DNA from: Bacillota bacterium
GTDB lineage: Bacteria; Bacillota; Clostridia; Lachnospirales; Lachnospiraceae
DNA: 16,287 nucleotides
Assembly (NCBI GenBank): GCA_023398375.1
Contig: JAEWSH010000083.1
Location: forward strand, 1 to 16,287
Reading direction: 5' to 3'
Shown: positions 1-7,415 of the stretch, in pieces
How the letters are laid out: each line of letters begins with the position of its first letter
Position numbering within the stretch: position 1 is the first letter of the stretch
Program-made: the position numbers and the translations under genes
Notes under the pieces: generated by a model
Seen by the model: only the letters and a program-made list of their open reading frames with translations
What the model was told of the DNA's origin: nothing
Database searches by the model: none

Positions 1-3000
1 AGAATATTCGGCTGATCCATTTATATATATTGGAGCTGATACCATCAAACCAGCCATTTGAGAACCTAAGCTAGAACCTCCTGATGTAACTGATACAGGA
101 GAAAAATTTAAATTATTCGTACCAGAAGTATTTGATAAATTAGTTGTAGTTAAAGTTGATGAACTAGAAGATGTTTTTGGAACTGAACCATTTCCATTAT
201 AATATTGGTATACATGAGGAACATAATCTTTATCACCATAACTAGATCCAAAACCATTATATTGCCCCATTTCACCAGTATGGCTTAGCCAATCATCACC
301 AAATTTTTTTATCAATATATCTAATGAATAATGACTAAAATTATAGGCTTGAGTTGCTTTAGCCATATCTCCATTATAATGATCTAATAAAAATGCTAAT
401 CTATGGGCACCAAAATAAATTGATTTTTCAGGATCAAGTCTATCATTAGAACTCCAATTTTGTCCAAATTCATCTTTACCATATTGAATAAAATCATCCG
501 TTGTACCACCATTTTCTATTTGCATTATACCCCAAGCTGCTCCCTTAGAATCAGCTTTTCCACCAGATTCTTGCATGGCTACAGCTTCTATCCATTTAGG
601 ATCAATACCATATTTTGCACCAGCTGCATTAAATATTTCTTCGTATTGTAATACGTTGCTTGATACAGATTTTGTCCCAACTGATATTCCATTAGCATTT
701 AATGTACCTTTTGAAGTAGCGGCTTTACCACTTTTACCACTTTTTCCGCTTCCTAATGAACTACCACCAGTAGCTTTACTTTCCAAAGTTTTTGTAACTT
801 TATTTATTCCAGATACTATTTCTAAATTATTTTTATTTGTTTCTACGGTTTCATTTATTAAATCTGAATATTTTGAATTATTTGTCTTTTGTTGTTCATT
901 TATATTTTTAAATGATTTTTCTTGTAGATTATAAATATTATTATCCAATTTATTTTTTTCTTCATCTAATTCTGTATCATTTCTATAAAATTCTTTTAAT
1001 CCTGTGGTAGTATAAAATACATTTTGAAAATCTTTTTCAGACATATCACTAAATTTGTTAATATCTTGTGATAATGTCGTTGAATCATCAAATGTATCAA
1101 AAAAGTGATTATTCATATATTCGTTATTAGCTGTTGGATGTATTTGTAAATTTTTATAATCTTTTTTTGATGAATCAGAACTTGCTAAATCACTAGTATA
1201 TTGTGTACTTACATTAGCATCAGCATCAGCACTTTCATCCGTATCATTATGTAATTCATCTAAAAATTCACTATCTTGCTCTTCACTTTTATTTGTTTCC
1301 ATTTCTTCATCTGATACGCCAACTAATTTTCCTATTTGTTTAAGTACATCCATTAATGGGCTATTTTCAATAGAATTAATTTTATCAGCTAGATAACGTG
1401 TAAAATCATGTATTTTTTCAGATGCTAATAAAATTATACTTGCAAATGTTTCTATAAAATTTTTAAAACCATCAGCAACTATATCTACAAGTTGTTTGTT
1501 TGTATTAGCTACTTTTGCTTGTGTATATTGCCATTCATTAGTAGCTTGCGAAAATTTATCAATATATTCACTAGTAACTACTAAATCACTTTCTAATTCT
1601 TTTTGCCCCTTAATTCTTATTGTATCTTTACCTAAATCCTTAGATTTTTCAGTAAACATTTTTACAAATCCGGACATGTCTCCATCACCTATTTTATTTA
1701 TTAAGGTTACAGCGTCCTTATCTGTGAAACCATGACTCATTAGGTTATTTCTCATTAATGTTTTTCCTACATCTTCAGTACCTAAATTTCTATATAAAGC
1801 TAATTCAGTAGCATATGAATTAGCTACTTTTTCTGCAGCTCCAGCTTTTACATTTCCATTCTCATCCCATCTATCTACGGCTTCCCAACCTGCTTTAAAT
1901 GGATCAGAATATTGTCCAGACATTACACCATAAAATCCTGCTTCTCCCCAGTTGTTACCGAATGAGTTTATTGCGTTACCAAAACTCTGTAACATCGACC
2001 TAGCTGAATCCAGACTCATTCCATCTCTAACCATTTTATCTAATGAACCTTCTGCAATATCTACGTCTATACCTATTGTTTTAAATGTCATCCCTAAACT
2101 TTCTAATGTTTTAATATATTCTGCAACTGGAACATTTGAGCTTTGTGCAGTATTAACCATTCTATACATCAAGTTTTCAGTTTCATTAGCAGTTTTTCCA
2201 AGTTCTTTATAAAAAGTTTTTACAGCATCTATTGTATCTACATCATACATTTTTTCTAAAAAAAGCATAGATTTTGTTAATCCCTGTAAAACATCTTTAC
2301 CTTCATTTTTATTTCCACCATAATGTCCTTGCACTTTGCCAATTAAACCACTTGATATTTTAGAATAATCATCTAATGATATAAAACCATGAAATTTATG
2401 AAAATAGTCTAACCCCATATCTCTATTTTCTTTCAAAATATATTCTTTTATTGATGTTCCTTGGTTTATTTGAGCTTTAGCTGATTCTATATCCATATTA
2501 GCAAAATTTTTATAATAATTAAGTGTACCAAATAAAAAACTTTGTATAGATATTTTTATTCCCAATATTTTTTCAATAGTTTGATTTATTTTAGTTATAT
2601 CATTTTTTGCACTTAAAAATATACTTTTTAATACATTAAGAACTCCTCCACCACCACTTTTACTTGGATGCATCAAATAAGCTGAAACCGAACCTGGAGT
2701 ATTACTTAAATAATCTTTTTCTGCAGCATCTTTTTGTTTCTCAAAAGATTTTTTTAATTTTTCATAATTTTCTGATTCTGTACTACCTAACATTTCTATC
2801 AATCTAAATAATGCATCAGTATTATTATAATTTGCTTTCATTGCAGAATTTATTACACTAGTTGCTGCATTTAATTCATCATTATTTGTTAAAGAAGCAA
2901 TATCTTTTATTTTATCAAATGATAATAATATGTCGAATAATTCTGATTGTATTTTAGCTATATCATCTAATGTTGTAGCGATTTTATCATGATTATCTGC

Positions 3001-4767
3001 TAATTTTTTCATTAATTCATCTTTTTTATCTGCATCATCAGTATTTTCAAAAGCTTCATTCAGTTTTTGATATTCATCAAATAATTGTTTAAGCACATTT
3101 AATTTATCATATTTATCTTCGCCCTTATCATAAAAGCTTAATATCATATCCTCATATTCTTTTATATCATCTGGTGATAAACCAAGAATTTCTTCATAAA
3201 TTGTTCTTTTTGTTGAATCACGTTTTAATGAATCATTAAGATAATTTAATTCTTGTGCTACTTTTCTAACTGGATAATATGAATTATCTCTAGATCCTCT
3301 AAATTTATTTAAATTTTCCATCATTTCATCATAATCTTCATGACCTATACCATAAAAATTACTTAAAACTTGATAATATGAATTTATTATATTAGGATCT
3401 AATATTGGTTGCATTTTACTAGCCGCATAATTAGATATTGAACCACTTGTTATACCCAATTTAATACCAGCAATTTTTTTTGTCATTTTTTCATTTAAAT
3501 CAATATCATCAAACATTTTTAATATATTAGCTGATAATTCGGAATATCCTATAGTAGATAATAATTTAGCTAAACCAAAATTCATAGCATTCATATTTTC
3601 TACATTCTCGTCACTTATTAACATAAAACCCTTACTATCAAAATTATTTAATCTGTCCAATAAGTCTTTTATTTCATTTACCTGTGTTAAATTACCATCA
3701 TAAGATTTCAATCTTGATAATATTATATTATTTATATCTTCCATACCATCTATGTTTCCTGTTGAAACAATAGTTGATACCCATTGTGCGGATGTTACCA
3801 TTTGAGCTATTAATTCTCGTAATTCATAAACTAAATCATCTTTTTTATCAGGAGATGCTTTTATTTGGTCAACTTTTGAGACACTTTCTTTTTCTAATTC
3901 TAAAAAATCTGTAAGTCCTTTTTTAACTGTTTCTAAATATTCTTTAGATGCATTATTGTCTGTTCCAGTGACATTTTCCAATAGTTCATTTATCTTATCT
4001 ATAACAGAATCATTTATAGCACTATTATTAGATATTTTTTGTATTACTATATCAGTAACAAATTTATTAAATGTAACGGCATCCATACCACCAATTGTTT
4101 TTTCACCAGAAACATTGTTTGAAACGTTAGAAACAACAGAACTGGTATCTTGAAGAATCTTCTTTATCTGATCAGCAATTTCACCATGATTATTTTTTAT
4201 AGAATCTATTATTAATTCTTTTCCAATATCAGCCATAGAAAAAGCACTTTTTAAGGAGCTTATATATGTTTCAGATATTTTATTAGCTGATTGTTGTACT
4301 TTTGTTTCATCTAATAATGGTGCTTCAAGTAATGCATTAAAAGTTGATTTTATATTATTTACTTCATTTTTAAATTTATCTATTGATGCTGTGTTACTAA
4401 ATGTACTTGATATTTTATCAATTATCTCTTGAATTTGTCTAAATAATTCTAGTATTTTTGGTAATTGTTCAGCCATATCAGTGACTGATTTTTTTTGGGC
4501 CTCTAAACCTTGTTCAACCTTAATTCTAAAATCATCAAGCATTTGGTTTGTTCTTGATATTTTTTCCTGTAAATTTTCATAAATATTATTATTTTTTAAA
4601 TCATTTACTAAATTATTGTATTGAACATTAATCTTGTTTAGTTGATCAACTGCAGATGAAAAATCACCACTTAAAACGTTATTCATACCATTAGAGATAC
4701 TGGTTTGAATATTGTTTAGTTCTGCATTCGCTTGATTTATGTTGGTAAAACTTGGTCTTCCGTCCAT
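1..4767 (-). CDS. Tail tape measure protein with SLT transglycosylase domain (C-terminus beyond window)
   Basis: The gene starts at ATG 4767, seven bases after a near-perfect AGGAGGTGA (4774-4782), and the frame stays open to base 1, giving at least 1589 residues. Length and position directly after the chaperone pair identify the tape measure protein, which sets tail length and is ejected during infection. The first ~700 residues are charged, Asn/Lys/Asp-rich and mostly helical in character, with a Gly-rich break near residue 705. A hydrophobic patch (FASIILLA) lies near residues 1108-1115. A Ser/Gly/Lys-rich linker (SSLGSGKSGKSGK) precedes a soluble lytic transglycosylase-like domain at about 1378-1490. 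That domain has the catalytic Glu in AMQESGG (E1400), GIMQI (1413-1417) and AYN (1474-1476), the usual SLT/goose-lysozyme motif set. It should cleave peptidoglycan during genome delivery. A Ser/Thr-rich segment follows. Function is well supported; the C-terminal end is not visible. Confidence 0.93.
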   Translation of the reverse strand, partial: MDGRPSFTNINQANAELNNIQTSISNGMNNVLSGDFSSAVDQLNKINVQYNNLVNDLKNNNIYENLQEKISRTNQMLDDFRIKVEQGLEAQKKSVTDMAEQLPKILELFRQIQEIIDKISSTFSNTASIDKFKNEVNNIKSTFNALLEAPLLDETKVQQSANKISETYISSLKSAFSMADIGKELIIDSIKNNHGEIADQIKKILQDTSSVVSNVSNNVSGEKTIGGMDAVTFNKFVTDIVIQKISNNSAINDSVIDKINELLENVTGTDNNASKEYLETVKKGLTDFLELEKESVSKVDQIKASPDKKDDLVYELRELIAQMVTSAQWVSTIVSTGNIDGMEDINNIILSRLKSYDGNLTQVNEIKDLLDRLNNFDSKGFMLISDENVENMNAMNFGLAKLLSTIGYSELSANILKMFDDIDLNEKMTKKIAGIKLGITSGSISNYAASKMQPILDPNIINSYYQVLSNFYGIGHEDYDEMMENLNKFRGSRDNSYYPVRKVAQELNYLNDSLKRDSTKRTIYEEILGLSPDDIKEYEDMILSFYDKGEDKYDKLNVLKQLFDEYQKLNEAFENTDDADKKDELMKKLADNHDKIATTLDDIAKIQSELFDILLSFDKIKDIASLTNNDELNAATSVINSAMKANYNNTDALFRLIEMLGSTESENYEKLKKSFEKQKDAAEKDYLSNTPGSVSAYLMHPSKSGGGGVLNVLKSIFLSAKNDITKINQTIEKILGIKISIQSFLFGTLNYYKNFANMDIESAKAQINQGTSIKEYILKENRDMGLDYFHKFHGFISLDDYSKISSGLIGKVQGHYGGNKNEGKDVLQGLTKSMLFLEKMYDVDTIDAVKTFYKELGKTANETENLMYRMVNTAQSSNVPVAEYIKTLESLGMTFKTIGIDVDIAEGSLDKMVRDGMSLDSARSMLQSFGNAINSFGNNWGEAGFYGVMSGQYSDPFKAGWEAVDRWDENGNVKAGAAEKVANSYATELALYRNLGTEDVGKTLMRNNLMSHGFTDKDAVTLINKIGDGDMSGFVKMFTEKSKDLGKDTIRIKGQKELESDLVVTSEYIDKFSQATNEWQYTQAKVANTNKQLVDIVADGFKNFIETFASIILLASEKIHDFTRYLADKINSIENSPLMDVLKQIGKLVGVSDEEMETNKSEEQDSEFLDELHNDTDESADADANVSTQYTSDLASSDSSKKDYKNLQIHPTANNEYMNNHFFDTFDDSTTLSQDINKFSDMSEKDFQNVFYTTTGLKEFYRNDTELDEEKNKLDNNIYNLQEKSFKNINEQQKTNNSKYSDLINETVETNKNNLEIVSGINKVTKTLESKATGGSSLGSGKSGKSGKAATSKGTLNANGISVGTKSVSSNVLQYEEIFNAAGAKYGIDPKWIEAVAMQESGGKADSKGAAWGIMQIENGGTTDDFIQYGKDEFGQNWSSNDRLDPEKSIYFGAHRLAFLLDHYNGDMAKATQAYNFSHYSLDILIKKFGDDWLSHTGEMGQYNGFGSSYGDKDYVPHVYQYYNGNGSVPKTSSSSSTLTTTNLSNTSGTNNLNFSPVSVTSGGSSLGSQMAGLMVSAPIYINGSAEYS

Positions 4768-4783
4768 TACTAATCACCTCCTA

Positions 4784-5284
4784 TCAGTCTTCATCGTCTT
4801 CTATAAAGATTTCATCTAAATCATCTTCTATATTTTTCATATGTTCTTCTTTTTCAAATTCTTGTAAACACATTTTTTCGAAATCATCCGATGACATGGT
4901 ATCATCTCCTCTTATATCATCATCATCTGGTATAGCTACAAAATTATCTTGACCTAAAGCTTCTCTTATCTCTCTTTCAAAATCATCATTTACCAAACCA
5001 CCATTATTGATTATTGTTTCTTTATTTTCTTCAGAGAAATTTTCATATGATTTTGAACGCATTTTTTCTTTTTGCTCTTCTTGAGATATTTTTCTAACAG
5101 CTTCTGGATTAACAAATAATCCCATATATTTTGCTCTCATTTTGAAAAGTTCTTCATCTTCTTCAAGATCTTTAACTATATTCATGTAGCAATATATCCA
5201 TTGTTGGTCATTCATATTTTTAACATCTGGAGATGAAGGAAGTAATTTAAATTCTTTCATTACTTTCCATTTTAATCTATTCAT
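4784..5284 (-). CDS. Tail assembly chaperone, frameshifted (T) part
   Basis: This acidic 166-residue frame lies in the -1 frame relative to the preceding chaperone ORF and ends one base before the tape measure Shine-Dalgarno. The ATG at 5284 has no recognisable ribosome binding site. The frame is open upstream through the slippery heptamer at 5299-5305, so it is most likely translated only as the C-terminal half of a fusion beginning at 5646 (about 287 residues in total). In lambda-like and many contractile-tailed phages this gpGT-type fusion coats the tape measure and recruits tail tube subunits, and is absent from the finished virion. The last ~50 residues are very rich in Asp and Glu, which is common in such chaperones. 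Assignment rests on gene order, frame relation and slippery site rather than on family motifs. Confidence 0.82.
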   Translation of the reverse strand: MNRLKWKVMKEFKLLPSSPDVKNMNDQQWIYCYMNIVKDLEEDEELFKMRAKYMGLFVNPEAVRKISQEEQKEKMRSKSYENFSEENKETIINNGGLVNDDFEREIREALGQDNFVAIPDDDDIRGDDTMSSDDFEKMCLQEFEKEEHMKNIEDDLDEIFIEDDED

Positions 5285-5295
5285 GTCATCGGAAA

Positions 5296-5646
5296 CTAGT
5301 TTTTTAGGTCTTCATCCATTGTAGAAAAACTATCATTAACATCATTTTGAAGTTGTAATTGTTTTTTATACATTTCATCTATAATAACTGATGGTAATTT
5401 TCCAATCAATTCTCTATTTTCACTTTTATTATTTAATTCTATATTTTCATATGCTAAAATTGATCTAGCTAATATCTCTATTTTAGCAGCTTGCGTTTTA
5501 GAAGCATTATCATATTTTTTTATAGCTTCGTTAACTTCTTCTTGTTCATTAGAGTCTAATGCTTTTAAAGTCCATTTTTTTCCAAACACATTTTTGCTTT
5601 CATCGTATCTACCTTTAAATATTAAATCTTCTAATATTTTCTTCAA
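5296..5646 (-). CDS. Tail assembly chaperone, G-type (zero-frame product)
   Basis: This 116-residue protein starts at TTG 5646, after GGAAGTG five to seven bases upstream. The nearby ATG runs into a stop after five codons, so TTG is the best start. It is a small, charged, helical protein placed between the tail tube gene and the tape measure gene, the standard position of the gpG-type tail assembly chaperone. Its last codons, AAA AAC, just before TAG at 5296-5298, form the 3' part of an A AAA AAC slippery heptamer, so a fraction of ribosomes would continue into the -1 frame. It follows a terminator hairpin, so it is likely made at a lower level than the tube proteins. No enzymatic motif is visible. 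Confidence 0.85.
   Translation of the reverse strand: MKKILEDLIFKGRYDESKNVFGKKWTLKALDSNEQEEVNEAIKKYDNASKTQAAKIEILARSILAYENIELNNKSENRELIGKLPSVIIDEMYKKQLQLQNDVNDSFSTMDEDLKN
5299..5305 (-). promoter_or_regulatory. Programmed -1 ribosomal frameshift slippery heptamer
   Basis: On the minus strand the zero-frame codons CTA AAA AAC TAG contain A AAA AAC in exact X XXY YYZ phase. Both tRNAs can re-pair in the -1 frame, after which reading goes on as CTA GTT TCC GAT GAC ATG into the downstream chaperone frame without a stop. The site sits immediately before the zero-frame stop, which can itself help by pausing the ribosome. A weak stem TTTCC (5291-5295) with GGAAA (5264-5268) and a better stem further on (5260-5268 with 5238-5245, one bulge) might stimulate. 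I see no strong Shine-Dalgarno-like stimulator upstream. Confidence 0.85.
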
Positions 5647-5678
5647 AATAACACTTCCATTCTAAAATCTCTTCTAAA

Positions 5679-5716
5679 GAAAAAATAAATAAAAGAGATG
5701 GAGAAAAACCATCTCT
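5679..5716 (-). terminator. Rho-independent terminator after second tube gene
   Basis: Read on the minus strand, an 8-bp perfect stem AGAGATGG/CCATCTCT (5709-5716 with 5694-5701) encloses a 7-nt loop. A U-rich run TTTATTTATTTTTT follows at 5680-5693. It begins six bases after the second tube gene's stop. It would limit transcription into the chaperone and tape measure genes, fitting the large copy-number difference between tube subunits and those proteins. Confidence 0.82.
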
Positions 5717-5721
5717 AATAT

Positions 5722-6273
5722 TTATATTATATCTGCAAACGCAATAGAAACATTTTCTGATACTGTTATATTTGAAACTGTATAGTTTGCTTTATAAGAA
5801 GAAATCCAACAAGATATATAAGTTTCAGTGTATTGAGGACCCATTTGTCCATTATTAGAAGCACTTTGTTCATAAACAACATCAAATGGTAATCTTTGGT
5901 CTTTTAATGTTTTAAAATATGTATCCTTTGTATCTTCTCCAGAATATTGTTCCATTTTAAAAGCATCATAAAATCTACTACCATATAATGCTACTCTAGA
6001 GCATTGTAAAGTTCCACCTTTATAATTTTGTGGAACTGCTTGTGCTACACCTTCAGCACCTATCTGTTGTAATTTAGTTACATCTCTACTTTGTGATACT
6101 GAAAATGATTGAATCATCCCAACAACAACATCATTAGCTTTTATTCTTATATTTGTTGATGTAACTAACATACCATTAGCATTGGCATGATCTATTTCTC
6201 TAAGATTATTATAAGGTTTCTTTAATAGATTTTCACCTATACCTCTTTGAGTATTTAATTTATTTGTAGCCAC
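5722..6273 (-). CDS. Tail tube protein, second paralogue
   Basis: This 183-residue protein starts at GTG 6273, four bases after a strong GAGGAGGTGG. It is the intact neighbour and clear paralogue of the intron-split tube gene upstream. Shared landmarks in order are LNTQR near the N-terminus, STNI, a QIGAEGV block, GGTLQCSR, FKTLKDQR followed by P, a TYI-CW block, and a C-terminal TVSENVSIAFADII. Small proteins of this kind directly after the sheath gene form the inner tube of contractile tails (gp19-like). The gene overlaps nothing, follows the first tube gene by 13 bases, and is followed by a strong terminator. Whether both paralogues enter the virion tube, or one plays a specialised role such as at a tail end, cannot be told from sequence. 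Confidence 0.85.
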   Translation of the reverse strand: MATNKLNTQRGIGENLLKKPYNNLREIDHANANGMLVTSTNIRIKANDVVVGMIQSFSVSQSRDVTKLQQIGAEGVAQAVPQNYKGGTLQCSRVALYGSRFYDAFKMEQYSGEDTKDTYFKTLKDQRLPFDVVYEQSASNNGQMGPQYTETYISCWISSYKANYTVSNITVSENVSIAFADII

Positions 6274-6286
6274 AATACCACCTCCT

Positions 6287-6683
6287 CTATATTACATCAC
6301 TATATGATATAGTACATGATTCTGTAATAGTTATAGTAGACGATGATACAGCTTTACTATATTGTGTTAACCAACAATCTATGTAAGTTTGAGTAATTGG
6401 TTTTGCGTTTCTGCCTGGTTGTCTAATTGATAATTTTATTTCAATAGGAACTCTTTGATCTTTTAATGTTTTAAAAGGATTACTTAAAGTATTATTAGTA
6501 TTTGTTTGATTTATTTCTTTACCATCATAATTATACTTTGTAGTTCCAAAAGCTTTATTAGTAGCTTTTGTAAAAGTTCCTGTACCAGTTAAACCTAACG
6601 CATTGAATAAACTAGCATTATATACTGCAAATCTAGAACAACTTAATGTACCACCATTAGTATTGGACGCTACCATTTGTACA
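6287..6683 (-). CDS. Tail tube protein, first paralogue, exon 2
   Basis: This is the C-terminal exon of the split tube gene, encoding about 131 residues. The open frame extends into the intron to a GTG at 6703, but homology to the second tube protein begins only at VQMV, so that GTG is not a real start. Key blocks are GGTLSCSRFAVYN, FKTLKDQRVP, TQTYIDCW and a C-terminal TITITESCTISYSDVI, each matched in order by the paralogue at 5722-6273. Compared with that protein it has an insertion of about 15-20 residues, rich in Thr and Asn, before FKTLKDQR. Joining to exon 1 (230 nt + 397 nt = 627 nt) gives exactly 208 codons plus stop. Confidence 0.87.
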
Positions 6684-7134
6684 ACCGTAATGTTAATAAT
6701 CACTTCGTTAATTTGATTATAATCATAATTAACAAATATTAACTAGATTTTTTATCAAAAATATAATTAATACTTATTATTATGATTTCTATATGCTTTC
6801 CATATAGCGCAGACTATATCATCATCTCTTATATTTTTTAGAGATGCTCCCCATTTCGAACCACTTGGCCCTACGTCATAAAAGACTAGTCGTTGAACTT
6901 TCTTCTATTCGAAGCTTAGCTGCTGATTGCCGATTTTTTAATACTTAGATTTACTATCATCATATATTATCTTTTTAATTTTTTCTGAGTTTCCTCAACT
7001 ATCACACTTAACTTTATTTCAAATTTATGTTGTAGTTTAAAAAGCTTTACGGGTTTCCAGCAATTAAAGGAGTTTGCTTAAAGAATCACTTCTTTAAGGG
7101 AGCTGTCTATTTAAACTCATAATTTAAATAAGTT
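6684..7134 (-). ncRNA. Group I intron (IA-like) in tail tube gene, no internal ORF
   Basis: The ~451-nt insert carries a recognisable group I catalytic core. P1 pairs exon GGAGU with the guide GCUCC (7099-7103), leaving a U-G pair at the splice site. P2 is a perfect 9-bp stem with a GUGA loop (7077-7098). P3 can pair CUCC (7069-7072) with GGAG (6847-6850). P4 pairs UGCUG (7058-7062) with CAGCA (6921-6925). P6 has CUUC/GAAG (6902-6914). P7 pairs GACUA (6887-6891) with UAGUC (6812-6816). P8 pairs CAUCUC (6841-6846) with GAGAUG (6823-6828). P9 is CUAUAUG/CAUAUAG (6789-6807). A small P7.1 hairpin (GUC/GAC, 6875-6886) is typical of subgroup IA. The sequences GAAACCC, CAGCAGCUAAG, GUUCAACGACUA and AUAUAGUCUG match the classical P, Q, R and S elements. 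P10 can form between ACA (7104-7106) and UGU (6681-6683). No homing endonuclease ORF fits inside. The exact splice positions are uncertain by one base. Confidence 0.92.
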
Positions 7135-7364
7135 ACTCCTTCAGTTCCTAATTCTTGTATTGGAGTTATAGTTCTACTTTCTGATGGTGATATATCCTGT
7201 ATAAAACCAACTCTTTGTTCGTTGGAATAAACAGATATATTAGTTGAAAGTACAGCTAATTTACTGCCATTATCGCCAATGCTTGGCATACCACTTGCTC
7301 TTTGTGTGTTTAAATTATTATTAACACTTGAATCGTAAGCATATTGTGCACCATTTACTGACAT
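7135..7364 (-). CDS. Tail tube protein, first paralogue, exon 1
   Basis: This exon starts at ATG 7364, after GAGGTGA with six bases of spacing, 51 bases downstream of the sheath gene. It encodes about 76 residues, including NLNTQR, LSTNISVYSN and ESRTITPIQELGTEGV, which align with the second tube protein up to its QIGAEGV block. Without splicing, translation would run into the intron and stop at 7107-7109, giving an 85-residue protein ending YLNYEFK that has no counterpart in the paralogue. Homology therefore ends exactly at the predicted splice site after GGAGT. The product is the tail tube protein of a contractile tail. Confidence 0.88.
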
Positions 7365-7386
7365 TTTTTATCACCTCATTATAAAA

Positions 7387-7410
7387 TCAGAGAGAAATTA
7401 ATCTCTCTGA
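7387..7410 (-). terminator. Hairpin between sheath and tube genes, possible attenuator
   Basis: A 9-bp perfect inverted repeat TCAGAGAGA/TCTCTCTGA with a 6-nt AT loop lies five bases after the sheath stop codon. On the minus strand it is followed only by ATTTTATAATG, a short U-poor tract. It could be a weak terminator or an mRNA-stabilising and processing hairpin that sets tube mRNA apart from sheath mRNA. Confidence 0.55.
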
Positions 7411-7415
7411 AAGTA

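Noticed and set aside
460..4952. Plus-strand ORFs of about 63-119 codons opposite the tape measure gene
   Set aside because: They are antisense shadows of the long AT-rich coding frame, have low-complexity Ser/Phe/Ile content and lack Shine-Dalgarno sites.
5238..5268. Bulged hairpin downstream of the slippery site as frameshift stimulator
   Set aside because: The better stem starts about 30 nt after the heptamer, far beyond the usual 5-9 nt, so it was not annotated as a stimulator.
6287..6703. Independent gene starting at the GTG at 6703
   Set aside because: The first ~6 residues come from the intron 3' end, no proper Shine-Dalgarno precedes it, and homology to the tube paralogue begins only after the splice site.
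6700..7100. Homing endonuclease inside the intron
   Set aside because: No open frame of useful length exists on either strand in the intron, and the terminal loops are too short.
6287..7364. First tube gene as a pseudogene broken by an insertion
   Set aside because: The insertion has a complete group I core and its removal restores the frame exactly with full alignment to the paralogue, so a spliced functional gene is more likely.
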